Below, piece after piece: positions 1 through 8,350 of a stretch of 40,336 bases of DNA (positions within the stretch are counted from its first letter, which is position 1; the number at the start of each line of letters is the position of its first letter). Location: NCBI GenBank assembly GCA_964538375.1, contig CAZIFQ010000031.1, positions 1-40,336 on the forward strand, given 5' to 3'. The notes under the pieces were generated by a model, which was given only the letters and a program-made list of their open reading frames with translations, did not search any database and was not told where the DNA came from. The stretch comes from JAUUZQ01 sp964538375. GTDB taxonomy: Bacteria; Bacteroidota; Bacteroidia; Bacteroidales; GCA-2748055. Position numbers and translations under genes: made by a program.

Positions 1-131
1 AATATGATAAAAAACTTGTTTTTATCTTAGAATACGGGGGAAGGCCAGGTTGGGGCACAATGATTTTAAGCTAACTGCTAAACAACCTGTTTTCTTTCGA
101 TCCTGAGCTCTCTTCATCAAAAAAAGATTTC

Positions 132-139
132 TATATTTG
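132..139 (+). promoter_or_regulatory. Candidate -7 element of the POT transporter promoter
   Basis: TATATTTG matches the Bacteroidota -7 consensus TAnnTTTG and lies about 40 bases before the transporter start, giving an inferred leader of about 35 bases. I see no convincing -33 TTG at the expected distance, so the call rests on the -7 match and its position. Confidence 0.45.
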
Positions 140-178
140 TTGCCATTACTAAATAAATATTAATCAAAACTCTTTTAT

Positions 179-1990
179 ATGTTTAAAGATCATCCTAAAG
201 GACTATTTGTGGCCTTTTTTACCAATATGGGTGAAAGATTTGGCTTCTATACCATGATGGCCATATTGGTTCTATTTCTTCAAGCAAAATTTGGACTTAC
301 CGAAGATAGGGCAGGTGGAATTTACAGCTGGTTTTATTTCTTCATTTATGCCTTGGCGTTGGTTGGTGGGATACTGGCAGATGCCACACGAAAATACAAA
401 CTGATCATAATGCTGGGACAAATAATTATGTTTGTCGGCTATGTTGTGATGGCACTTCCCGGTCTCGATCTTACTATTACTCTTGTAGGTTTGTTCACCA
501 TTGCCTTTGGTAATGGTTTATTTAAAGGGAACCTGCAAGCGGTTGTGGGACAAATGTATGATGATCCAAAATATGATAAGGTAAGGGATAATGCCTTCCT
601 TATATTCTATATGGGTATTAATGTAGGTGCCTTCTTTGCTCCGTTTGCTGCAAAGGGTATCCGTAACTGGTGGCTCGAATCTAATGGCTTGATGCATGAT
701 GCCAGCTTACCTGCACTTTGTCATCAATATACCGACGGCACATTACAGGATGTCGGGATATTTCAAGAACTTGCTAACACGGTTACTATTAATGGGACTG
801 TTACAAATCTGCAGGAATTCGCTAACAACTATCTTGAAACCTTTGCTAGAGGGTATAATTATGCCTTTGGGATTGCAGCAATTGCAATGGTTATCTCATT
901 GCTGGCATATCTTATTTTTAACAAATACCTTCCAAATAGAGAGAAAGTTGCTGGAGAGAAGACAATTACAATTACTGAAAAGCCAATCGCTATTCCTGTA
1001 GCCCTGGCAGCTGGTACAATTGCCGCATTTTTGATCAGTCTTGTGAAGGACTTTGCGACAGGCATGGCCATCGGACTTTTTGTAGGTTTTGTCACATGGA
1101 TCTTCATGATCGCAAAAAAGGAAGAACGACAGCGCGTAGTATCACTTCTCCTCGTCTTCTTTGTAGTTATATTTTTCTGGATGTCTTTTCATCAGAACGG
1201 CCTTACACTTACCTTCTTTGCAAGAGACTATACCGTTAAAGCAGTAGGTCCATTCACCTACATGTTTTTTGAACTATGGAACATCCTTGCAGTGATTGGT
1301 TTTATAGCAGGACTGGTAGTGTTATTAGGAAAAAAGAGAACGGTCGTTGCCAGGCTCATTGGTGCCGGAATAACCATCGTAGGTGGCGGAGTAGCTTACT
1401 ATTTGTACTCCAGTGCCGGAATTGAGAATCCTATTGCTCCCGAAGTATTTCAATCATTCAATCCACTGTTCATTGTCTCACTTACATTTTTGGTAATGGG
1501 CATATTTGCCTGGTTAAAGGAACGAGACATGGAACCTTCAACTCCGCGCAAGATCGGGATAGGTATGTTGATCGCAGCAGCGGGATTCATTATCATGGTA
1601 GTGGCCTCCTTCAACCTGGTCTCTCCCCATGAACTTCAGGTTGCCAATGAAGCAGGAGAAATCATGTATAATCCTGTTCCAGACTCATCCCGGGTTACGC
1701 CTTACTGGCTGATGTCTTCATACCTGGTACTTACAGTAGCAGAGCTATTCCTGAGTCCAATGGGATTATCCTTTGTCTCTAAAGTTTCTCCAAAAAGATT
1801 CCAGGGTGTGATGCAGGGTGGCTGGTTACTGGCTACTGCGGTTGGAAACAAACTATTGTTTGTAGGAAGCACATTATGGGGTAAGTTTGACTTGTGGCAA
1901 ATATGGTTGCTTTTCGTAGTATCTTGTTTACTCTCAGCGGCTTTTATATTTTCCATTATGAAAAAGCTGGAAAGAGCAACAAAAGGATAA
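179..1990 (+). CDS. POT-family proton-coupled peptide transporter (MFS)
   Basis: This 603-residue inner-membrane protein belongs to the proton-dependent oligopeptide transporter family, which imports di- and tripeptides using the proton gradient. The N-terminus carries the family motif region (NMGERFGFY, residues 16-24) followed by closely spaced hydrophobic helices along the whole length. A long polar loop around residues 165-225 and a hydrophobic insertion around residues 270-310 make it longer than the roughly 500-residue bacterial POTs, as is usual for Bacteroidota members. The first glutamate of the canonical ExxER proton-coupling motif is Asn16 here, while Glu19 and Arg20 are kept. It stands alone, with its own candidate promoter and a good terminator. 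The peptide-transporter class is secure; the substrate is inferred from the family. Confidence 0.9.
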   Translation: MFKDHPKGLFVAFFTNMGERFGFYTMMAILVLFLQAKFGLTEDRAGGIYSWFYFFIYALALVGGILADATRKYKLIIMLGQIIMFVGYVVMALPGLDLTITLVGLFTIAFGNGLFKGNLQAVVGQMYDDPKYDKVRDNAFLIFYMGINVGAFFAPFAAKGIRNWWLESNGLMHDASLPALCHQYTDGTLQDVGIFQELANTVTINGTVTNLQEFANNYLETFARGYNYAFGIAAIAMVISLLAYLIFNKYLPNREKVAGEKTITITEKPIAIPVALAAGTIAAFLISLVKDFATGMAIGLFVGFVTWIFMIAKKEERQRVVSLLLVFFVVIFFWMSFHQNGLTLTFFARDYTVKAVGPFTYMFFELWNILAVIGFIAGLVVLLGKKRTVVARLIGAGITIVGGGVAYYLYSSAGIENPIAPEVFQSFNPLFIVSLTFLVMGIFAWLKERDMEPSTPRKIGIGMLIAAAGFIIMVVASFNLVSPHELQVANEAGEIMYNPVPDSSRVTPYWLMSSYLVLTVAELFLSPMGLSFVSKVSPKRFQGVMQGGWLLATAVGNKLLFVGSTLWGKFDLWQIWLLFVVSCLLSAAFIFSIMKKLERATKG

Positions 1991-2010
1991 GAAAAAAGTA
2001 TTTTTATTAT

Positions 2011-2039
2011 AAAAGCCATTCCTTCGGGGGTGGCTTTTT
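2011..2039 (+). terminator. Rho-independent terminator after the POT transporter
   Basis: AAAAGCCA and TGGCTTTT form an 8-bp stem around a 12-base loop, ending in a run of five T. It begins 20 bases after the transporter stop codon. Confidence 0.8.
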
Positions 2040-2064
2040 AATGCATTTGATTATGGAATGTTTT

Positions 2065-2092
2065 TTTCAATTGGCAGCAGGGCCAATTGAAA
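2065..2092. repeat. Perfect 11-bp inverted repeat with 6-base loop
   Basis: TTTCAATTGGC and GCCAATTGAAA flank AGCAGG. A T-run precedes the stem on the plus strand, so on neither strand does a U-tract follow it. It is therefore not a standard terminator. It lies between the ends of two convergent genes. Its role is unknown; a protein-binding site or an RNA 3'-end stabiliser are possibilities. Confidence 0.5.
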
Positions 2093-2210
2093 TAACGAAG
2101 AACCTTTTGCCACAGTTCTGCGGGAAAAAGACAATAAACTACGATCAGTTACGCAGTGGATTTTTGTTAATGGTATGAGGATTTTTCAAAAAGATTGTCC
2201 TGGCACATAC

Positions 2211-3440
2211 TTATTTCAGCATATCCCTTACCAGTTCAATATCTCCATCAGTTTCAGCCGGCTCCAGTCCCAATATCTCTGCTATTAAGATATAGACATT
2301 GACATTTTCGAATGGTTTATGGACAAAGTCCTCTTTAAAAGCAGGTCCTTCTGCGTAAAAAATAGCATGCATATCACTATTGGTATTATCATAGCCATGC
2401 GTTCCCCCGATATAGGATGAATTCGCCTTTTGTTCTCTTACTCCCAGGGACCAGCCACTATCTGCCACAGCAACGATATCAGGTATCCTGGGATGAGTGC
2501 CATAGTGAAGGTAGGCAGGAATTTCATCTTTTTGCCATGCTGTAACACCTTCTGCAGCATTCAATGTATAAGCAAGAGTATCAACAAATTCATCAACCGC
2601 GTCAATTAAATATACCGGATCTGATCCATAATCGGCTTCAACCCATGCTTCATTTACAACACCATAAATATTAACATATCTTTCTGAAGATATTTCTCCC
2701 ATGCCATGATCAGAAGTTACAATCAGGTTAACTTTATTACCATAAGGCAAGGTTGATAATTCTTTCCGTAATTTTCCAAGAATTCCATCGAGTTCCTTAA
2801 TTACTTTTCCTGTTTCCTCGTGCTCCGGACCAAAGGAATGGCCTATGCCATCCGGCTCCTGAAAATATAGTGTGATAAACCTGGGGCGCTTTTCAAGGGG
2901 AAGTTTTAGCCAATTCACAACCGTATCAACCCTGGCTTCAAAAGGAACACTGCCATCGTAAATCTTCCAGTACGTTGGTGCCAATCCCCCAATCTTCGCT
3001 TCCGATCCGACCCAGAAAAAAGAGGCACTCTTCACTCCTTGACGCTCTGCAGTATTCCAGATTGGTTCACCACCATAAAAATCAGGATTTTGTACCATGT
3101 CCCTATTCCCTATCCTGTAGAGTAATCCAAGATCAGGAGCAAAAAAAGTATTATTAATTAATCCATGGTGATCAGGATACAAGCCCGTGGCAAGGGTATA
3201 ATGATTGGGGAAAGTCTTCGTTGGGAATGAAGGAATAAGTCCTTCAGCTTTCACACCATTCTTAGCCATTGCATCAAAATTAGGTGTATCATACATATCC
3301 GGGTAGTCCCATCTGAATCCGTCAAAAGATACCAGTATTACATAATTTTCATATGTTTCGTCAGTGTATTTATCAGCATTTCTGCATGAAGAGAATGAAA
3401 CAAGAAACACCGGCACTAAATAAATTAACAACTTTTTCAT
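2211..3440 (-). CDS. Nucleotide pyrophosphatase/phosphodiesterase lipoprotein (ENPP-like, alkaline phosphatase superfamily)
   Basis: This 409-residue exported lipoprotein resembles type I phosphodiesterases/nucleotide pyrophosphatases, which cleave phosphodiester or pyrophosphate bonds in extracellular nucleotides. The signal peptide ends at a lipobox with Cys19. Metal ligand Asp40 (VSFDGFRWDY) and nucleophile Thr76 within FPTKTFPNHY are present. Further zinc-ligand motifs follow: an EPDGIGHSFG segment, SDHGMGE, and GTHGYDN near the C-terminus. All active-site blocks of the family are recognisable and the length is normal. It is the last gene of a leftward set with phoH, purC and a LysM/binding-protein fusion, 23 bases after the latter. 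Linkage to purC suggests purine nucleotide scavenging, but substrate specificity in this family (nucleotides, choline phosphates, lipids) cannot be read from the sequence. Confidence 0.85.
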   Translation of the reverse strand: MKKLLIYLVPVFLVSFSSCRNADKYTDETYENYVILVSFDGFRWDYPDMYDTPNFDAMAKNGVKAEGLIPSFPTKTFPNHYTLATGLYPDHHGLINNTFFAPDLGLLYRIGNRDMVQNPDFYGGEPIWNTAERQGVKSASFFWVGSEAKIGGLAPTYWKIYDGSVPFEARVDTVVNWLKLPLEKRPRFITLYFQEPDGIGHSFGPEHEETGKVIKELDGILGKLRKELSTLPYGNKVNLIVTSDHGMGEISSERYVNIYGVVNEAWVEADYGSDPVYLIDAVDEFVDTLAYTLNAAEGVTAWQKDEIPAYLHYGTHPRIPDIVAVADSGWSLGVREQKANSSYIGGTHGYDNTNSDMHAIFYAEGPAFKEDFVHKPFENVNVYILIAEILGLEPAETDGDIELVRDMLK

Positions 3441-3463
3441 ACTACAGTATATTTTTATCCTTT

Positions 3464-5521
3464 TTAAAGGTTTTTGATACCGGAGGTGTCACGTCTGTTC
3501 TCAAACCATCTATATAGTGGTTCCTCCTCCTCAGCCGGTTGAAGAAAATGATGCATTTCCGGCATTTCCGGCAGCGGTACTTCATAAACATTCATGTCCT
3601 TATCGAAATTATAGAACTTCAGATTCTGATTTTCAAAACCGCTTCTTCTTGAGGGGCGTTCAAACTGGAACTCCGTCACCATTCCTTCCGGATGATGATC
3701 ATCAAGCTTGAGGATGAAGCGTGGTCCATACTCCATTAATGCAGAAAGAAAATAGAGACTAATATCATAGCCAAGAAGTCCAAAATTTGAACCATTCCTG
3801 GTGTAGAATGATGGCTCTTTAAAATAAGCTCCTCTAAATTTTCTGAGCATATAAAGGAACTGATTATCCATGTAATCATACTTAAAAGTATGTGAAATCG
3901 TCAATTGTAATTTGTGAATATATTCAATCTCGATATCATCAAACCCAACCCAATAAGGAGACCCAAATATCTGAATATCAAAATCTTCAATTTGATAATA
4001 AAGTGTACTTGCAACCTGGCTGGCAAATGCTTCATCTGTTTCAGGAAGGATAATAGTATTTTTCACATCCGGTTTTAAGGCATGAAGGAGATCCGCCATG
4101 TTTCCATCCTTAATCACAACCTCTTTAAACAAAACTATATCGAGTGCAGCATATTTTTCCAACTCAGCAAAAAGAGTTCTTTTGTAGTAATCAATTTTAT
4201 CGAATTGAGCAGAATCTCCGCTATGCAGAAATATTATATTGTCATTGAATGACCTGGCAAGAAATTTCACATTCTTTTTGTACTCAGTTTTATAAGAAGG
4301 AGTAAGCTGAAAAAGATAGGGATTACTTAAAACCAATGAATCATCTGAATGAAACGGGGTAACAAGAGGGATGCGATTTTCTCTGCTAAACTCTGAGACT
4401 AGTTCCAGGTTATTGGTATAGAATGGGCCAATAATCATATCCATTTCCTCCATCCAGGGTTGGGAAAGAATTTCACTTGTATGGCTCATACTTTTTCTAG
4501 TATCAAGAAAATTTACATTTACCTGTAATCCTTCATCAGTAAGTGTATCGATTGCCAGTAGGCTTCCTTCAAAAAACTCAAGAAACTGCATAGATTGAGG
4601 TGTCTCTTCGTCCAACAAATATTGTTCGGCAATACGTTTAATTCTCACAGCAGATTTAACACCTTTAAGCAGGGAGTCCAATGGCTCCAATTCAGAAAAG
4701 TCAAAGGGAATCATATAAGCAATATCGAGTGTTTTGCGACCTGAATAGAACCGGTCCCTAAGCTCATCATAGCTGTATTCCTCAGGGACAATAGAATCAA
4801 GCAGAACCAGGTCTAAAGTATCAGATATGATTGTATCATGCCTGAACAACACTCCCACAGTCGTATTGGGCTTTGGTATTTTTATTACTGCTCCAATTCT
4901 CGGCCCGCCCCAACCGATTTCTTTATTGACTGCTTTGATTTCACTAACACTTATTTCATAATACCTGGAAATAGAGTATAGCGTTTCCCTTCTTTTAACT
5001 TTATGGAAGATAAAACCTTCCTCATCAAAAGAAAGATCATTCTTATCTTCACTAAGTGAGGGGATTGTCAGCAAATGTCCAATTTGAATATCTTCTATTT
5101 CTAATCCGGGATTAAGTTGAAGAATCATCTCTTCCGTACAATCATATTTTTTGGAGATTGAATAAATCGTTTCTCCCGCTTGCACCACATGTTGATTCTT
5201 ATCTTGAACTGGTTTAACGGTATTAACTTCGTATGCAGCAGAAGGATTTGCAGGTATTTTCAGTACCTGGGCAATTCGCAAATCAGCAGTTACACCTGGA
5301 TTTTCAATTGTAATCTCTTTTTCAGATACATTGTAGGCTTTTGAAATTGAATACAAGGTTTGTCCCGGTTTCACCACGTGAACGTAATATACAGTCCCTT
5401 CTATCACAACCTTGTTATTTGACCTTTCAACAATAACAGGTTCCTGTGAATAAACTGAAAAAGTTGTTGTCAAAATTAATATGACACAAACTATAATTTC
5501 CCTGGTAATACTTCTATTCAT
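3464..5521 (-). CDS. Three LysM domains fused to a periplasmic-binding-protein (PBP1-like) domain
   Basis: This 685-residue exported protein has a signal peptide (about residues 1-26). Three LysM repeats follow, near residues 46-90, 110-154 and 171-217, each with the G/R-x-T-[LI]-Y-S-I-S core and an ending of the type L-x-I-P. The remaining 430 residues look like the receptor ligand-binding fold of branched-chain amino-acid binding proteins (PBP1). Segments such as IIGPFYTNNLELVSEFSREN and IPLVTPFHSDDS match the pattern of that fold. LysM domains bind peptidoglycan or chitin-like glycans, so the protein is probably wall-anchored in the periplasm. No ABC permease is nearby, so it is unlikely to be an ordinary transport component. 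It lies 30 bases after purC and 23 bases before the ENPP lipoprotein. The domain assignment is firm for LysM and reasonable for PBP1; the ligand is unknown. Confidence 0.8.
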   Translation of the reverse strand: MNRSITREIIVCVILILTTTFSVYSQEPVIVERSNNKVVIEGTVYYVHVVKPGQTLYSISKAYNVSEKEITIENPGVTADLRIAQVLKIPANPSAAYEVNTVKPVQDKNQHVVQAGETIYSISKKYDCTEEMILQLNPGLEIEDIQIGHLLTIPSLSEDKNDLSFDEEGFIFHKVKRRETLYSISRYYEISVSEIKAVNKEIGWGGPRIGAVIKIPKPNTTVGVLFRHDTIISDTLDLVLLDSIVPEEYSYDELRDRFYSGRKTLDIAYMIPFDFSELEPLDSLLKGVKSAVRIKRIAEQYLLDEETPQSMQFLEFFEGSLLAIDTLTDEGLQVNVNFLDTRKSMSHTSEILSQPWMEEMDMIIGPFYTNNLELVSEFSRENRIPLVTPFHSDDSLVLSNPYLFQLTPSYKTEYKKNVKFLARSFNDNIIFLHSGDSAQFDKIDYYKRTLFAELEKYAALDIVLFKEVVIKDGNMADLLHALKPDVKNTIILPETDEAFASQVASTLYYQIEDFDIQIFGSPYWVGFDDIEIEYIHKLQLTISHTFKYDYMDNQFLYMLRKFRGAYFKEPSFYTRNGSNFGLLGYDISLYFLSALMEYGPRFILKLDDHHPEGMVTEFQFERPSRRSGFENQNLKFYNFDKDMNVYEVPLPEMPEMHHFLQPAEEEEPLYRWFENRRDTSGIKNL

Positions 5522-5551
5522 TATATTTCTAACGGTAATAACTGCACCAGA

Positions 5552-6496
5552 TTACTTATTAAGAAAACTAAGTACGTTCTTCTCAATTCGTAAATTGATC
5601 TGATCAGTATCTGATTTAACAAATTTCTCCCCTGTAATACTCTCATACAGTTCGATGTAGCGCTCCGAAACCTCAGTAATAAAATCAGCTGGCATCTCCG
5701 GCATTTGCTGGCCCTCTTTTCCCTGGAAACCATTCGCGATTAGCCACTGACGCACAAACTCTTTAGAAAGTTGCTTTTGCTGTTCATCTGTATCTTGTCT
5801 CTCCTGGTATCCATCTGCATAAAAGTACCTGGAGGAATCCGGCGTATGTATTTCATCGATAAGTATAATCCTACCATCTTTTTTACCGAACTCATATTTG
5901 GTATCAACCAGGATCAATCCCATATCGGCTGCAATCTCTGTTCCACGTTTAAAGAGTTTACGGGTGTAATCCTCAAGTATTTCATAATCCTCTTTTGATA
6001 CGATTCCCTGCTCAATGATTTCCTCCCTTGATATATCCTCGTCATGTCCTTCTGAGGCCTTGGTGGTTGGAGTTAATATGGGATTCGGAAATTTGTCGTG
6101 CTCCTTTAAACCTTCCGGCATCTCTACTCCACACAATATCCTTTTGCCATTCCTGTATTCTCGCCATGCATGCCCGGTCAGGTATCCCCTGATAACCATT
6201 TCAACCTTAAAAGGATCAGCAAAATGACCAATAGTAACATTTGGATCAGGCACATTGATTTTCCAGTTAGGAACGATATCTACTGTAGCATCAAGGAATT
6301 TAGTTGCGATCTGATTCAGCACCTGCCCCTTGTAAGGAATTCCTTTGGGAAGGATAACATCAAAAGCGGAGATACGGTCAGACACAACCATCACAAGATA
6401 TTCATCCTTAATATTATAGACGTCGCGAACTTTGCCATTGTACAAACTTTTTTGTCCGGGAAATTCAAAACCTGTTCCCTTTAATGCATTTGCCAT
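5552..6496 (-). CDS. purC: Phosphoribosylaminoimidazole-succinocarboxamide synthase
   Basis: PurC (SAICAR synthetase) joins aspartate to CAIR using ATP in de novo purine synthesis, in the cytoplasm. The 314-residue protein shows the nucleotide-binding start GKVRDVY (residues 21-27), the SDRISAFDVILP block (39-50), GYLTGHAWREY near residue 105, and the DTKYEFGK and DEIHTPDSSRY blocks of the active site. At 314 residues it is nearer the yeast-type length (about 305) than the roughly 240 of E. coli PurC. It starts 17 bases after phoH and precedes the LysM fusion by 30 bases, consistent with one transcript. No other purine genes are in the window. Confidence 0.95.
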   Translation of the reverse strand: MANALKGTGFEFPGQKSLYNGKVRDVYNIKDEYLVMVVSDRISAFDVILPKGIPYKGQVLNQIATKFLDATVDIVPNWKINVPDPNVTIGHFADPFKVEMVIRGYLTGHAWREYRNGKRILCGVEMPEGLKEHDKFPNPILTPTTKASEGHDEDISREEIIEQGIVSKEDYEILEDYTRKLFKRGTEIAADMGLILVDTKYEFGKKDGRIILIDEIHTPDSSRYFYADGYQERQDTDEQQKQLSKEFVRQWLIANGFQGKEGQQMPEMPADFITEVSERYIELYESITGEKFVKSDTDQINLRIEKNVLSFLNK

Positions 6497-6513
6497 TCCA
6501 TCATATTTAAAAA

Positions 6514-7476
6514 TTAATATCCGATATCTTTATCAATATCCTTATCGTAAGCTTTAACAATTTTTTTAACAAGTCGGTGACGAATGATATCCCTGTCATC
6601 AAACCTGATTACTGAAATGCCTTCTATACCTTCCAGGATATTAATGGCCTGGATCAATCCGGATTGTTGCTTACCAGGTAGATCGATCTGCGTGATGTCG
6701 CCTGTTACGATAAATTTTGCGTCTGGCCCCATCCTCGTCAAAAACATTTTAAACTGACCTACCGTAGTATTCTGCCCTTCATCAAGAATCACAAAGGCCT
6801 GATCGAGTGTTCTTCCCCTCATATAAGCAAGTGGTGCAATTTGAATTGTATTGTCTTCAATGAATTGCAACAATTTTTTTGCAGGGATCATATCCCTCAA
6901 GGCATCAAACAAAGGTTGCAAATAAGGATCCAGTTTCTCCTTGAAATCACCTGGCAGATAACCGAGCTTCTCCCCTGCTTCAACAGCCGGCCTGGTGAGT
7001 ATAATTCGCTTGACATCCCTGTTTTTCAATGCTTTCACAGCCAATGCAATGGCGGTATAAGTTTTACCAGTACCGGCCGGTCCGACAGCCATAACCAGGT
7101 CGTTCTGCTGTGAACATTTAACTAGTTCTTTTTGATTTGGCGTAATGGCCCGAACGACCTTCGCTTTCTCTCCATACAGAAGAACTTCATCTTTTGGTCC
7201 CGGGGCTTCAAACTTATACTCAGCATCTCCACTCATCAATTCATCAATATCATCCAGTGAGATTTTCTTAAATTTTTTAATGTAGTTTATGACAAGTTCA
7301 ACTTTCTCCTTAAATAAATCCACACGTTTCTTTTCACCAGAAACCTTCAACTCATTTCCCCTTGAAACAATCTTCAAATCCGGAAAAAAGGATTTTAATT
7401 TATTGAATCTGATGTTGTTAACACCAAAGAAATCAATAGGTTCCAGCCCTTCTAATTTGATAAGTTTTTCCGTCAT
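6514..7476 (-). CDS. PhoH-family ATPase
   Basis: PhoH-like proteins are cytoplasmic P-loop ATPases related to RNA helicases and linked in several bacteria to RNA metabolism. The 320-residue protein has an N-terminal region of about 110 residues and then the PhoH core. Walker A is GPAGTGKT (residues 132-139) and Walker B is VILDEGQN (DE at 231-232); the TGDITQIDLP and SGL segments typical of PhoH follow. It is the first gene of a leftward set with purC immediately downstream, an arrangement I recall as common in Bacteroidota. The region upstream is shared with the divergent DUF62 gene and has no perfect -7 element on this strand. The family call is secure; the precise role is not. Confidence 0.9.
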   Translation of the reverse strand: MTEKLIKLEGLEPIDFFGVNNIRFNKLKSFFPDLKIVSRGNELKVSGEKKRVDLFKEKVELVINYIKKFKKISLDDIDELMSGDAEYKFEAPGPKDEVLLYGEKAKVVRAITPNQKELVKCSQQNDLVMAVGPAGTGKTYTAIALAVKALKNRDVKRIILTRPAVEAGEKLGYLPGDFKEKLDPYLQPLFDALRDMIPAKKLLQFIEDNTIQIAPLAYMRGRTLDQAFVILDEGQNTTVGQFKMFLTRMGPDAKFIVTGDITQIDLPGKQQSGLIQAINILEGIEGISVIRFDDRDIIRHRLVKKIVKAYDKDIDKDIGY

Positions 7477-7494
7477 AAATTAAATAATATTCAC

Positions 7495-7502
7495 TACTTT
7501 TG
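7495..7502 (+). promoter_or_regulatory. Candidate -7 element for the DUF62-mazG operon
   Basis: TACTTTTG fits TAnnTTTG and would give a leader of about 50 bases before the ATG at 7562. No clear -33 element is visible, and the region is AT-rich, so a chance match is possible. Confidence 0.35.
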
Positions 7503-7561
7503 ATTGATACAAAATAAGCTGTTTTTTTTAACATTCCAATAGAATTACGGGTACATCTGGC

Positions 7562-8350
7562 ATGCATTTCATCACACTCATCACCGATTGGAATAAAAAC
7601 GATTTCTACGCAGGCGCGCTGAAAGGAGAGATTCTCTCCTCATGTAAGAATGTTGAGATTGTGGAACTTAGCAATAACGTTAAACAATACAACATTGCCG
7701 AGGCAGCATTTATCCTGAGAAACTCTTATCAACACTTTCCTTTAGGCAGCATACATATTATTGCCGTCAATTCTCAAACAGATGTTGATTGCAAATTATT
7801 GGCAGCTAAAATAGATGGACACTATATCATTGCTGCCGACAATGGAATATTCTCATTAATGGGAGATGCAGAAGCAGAAGAAATTATTGAGCTAGACGTG
7901 CCGAAAGATGGTGCAAAGACTTTCCCTGAATTGAATGTTTTTGCCCCGGCAGCTTGCAGAATTGCAAAGGGTGATAAGCTGTCTGACATCGGCAGGAAGG
8001 TTGAAAAAATTAAAAATCAGATTCCCCTCCGGGCCACCCTGGAAAATAATACAATTACAGGAACGGTTATCTTTATTGATTCCTATGGCAATGTAATAAC
8101 CAATATTACCAGGGATCTTTTTGATCGTATAGGGAAAAAGAGATCCTTTGAAATATATGTGCAGAGTAAGCACTATAAAATCACAAAATTAAATCAATAC
8201 TATCCAGAAAGTTCTTCTGGGGATCTTCTTGCTATATTCAATTCAATAGATTTACTTGAAATTGCCATAAGAAACGGAAATGCAGCAGGATTGCTGAATC
8301 TTAATACAGACTCCACCATCAGGGTAGAATTTAATACAGAAGAAAAATGA
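7562..8350 (+). CDS. DUF62 / S-adenosylmethionine hydroxide adenosyltransferase-family protein with altered triad
   Basis: This 262-residue cytoplasmic protein belongs to the family of fluorinase, chlorinase and SAM hydroxide adenosyltransferase, whose usual member converts SAM and water to adenosine and methionine. The opening TDWNKNDFYAGALKG (residues 8-22) matches the family's N-terminal SAM-binding block, and IDSYGNVITNI (172-182) matches the conserved C-terminal ligand-binding block. The catalytic triad of hydroxide adenosyltransferases (Asp of the DPGVG motif, Arg seven residues later, His of FHGRD) appears as Asn70, Cys77 and Pro122 by direct alignment of the motifs. The protein may therefore bind SAM or another nucleoside without the standard hydrolysis, or use other residues. 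Its stop codon overlaps the mazG start in ATGA, so the two are translationally coupled. Confidence 0.85.
   Translation: MHFITLITDWNKNDFYAGALKGEILSSCKNVEIVELSNNVKQYNIAEAAFILRNSYQHFPLGSIHIIAVNSQTDVDCKLLAAKIDGHYIIAADNGIFSLMGDAEAEEIIELDVPKDGAKTFPELNVFAPAACRIAKGDKLSDIGRKVEKIKNQIPLRATLENNTITGTVIFIDSYGNVITNITRDLFDRIGKKRSFEIYVQSKHYKITKLNQYYPESSSGDLLAIFNSIDLLEIAIRNGNAAGLLNLNTDSTIRVEFNTEEK

Noticed and set aside
6..26. A/T-only inverted repeat as a terminator of an upstream gene
   Set aside because: The 8-bp stem has just one G-C pair and no upstream gene is visible, so a terminator call cannot be supported.
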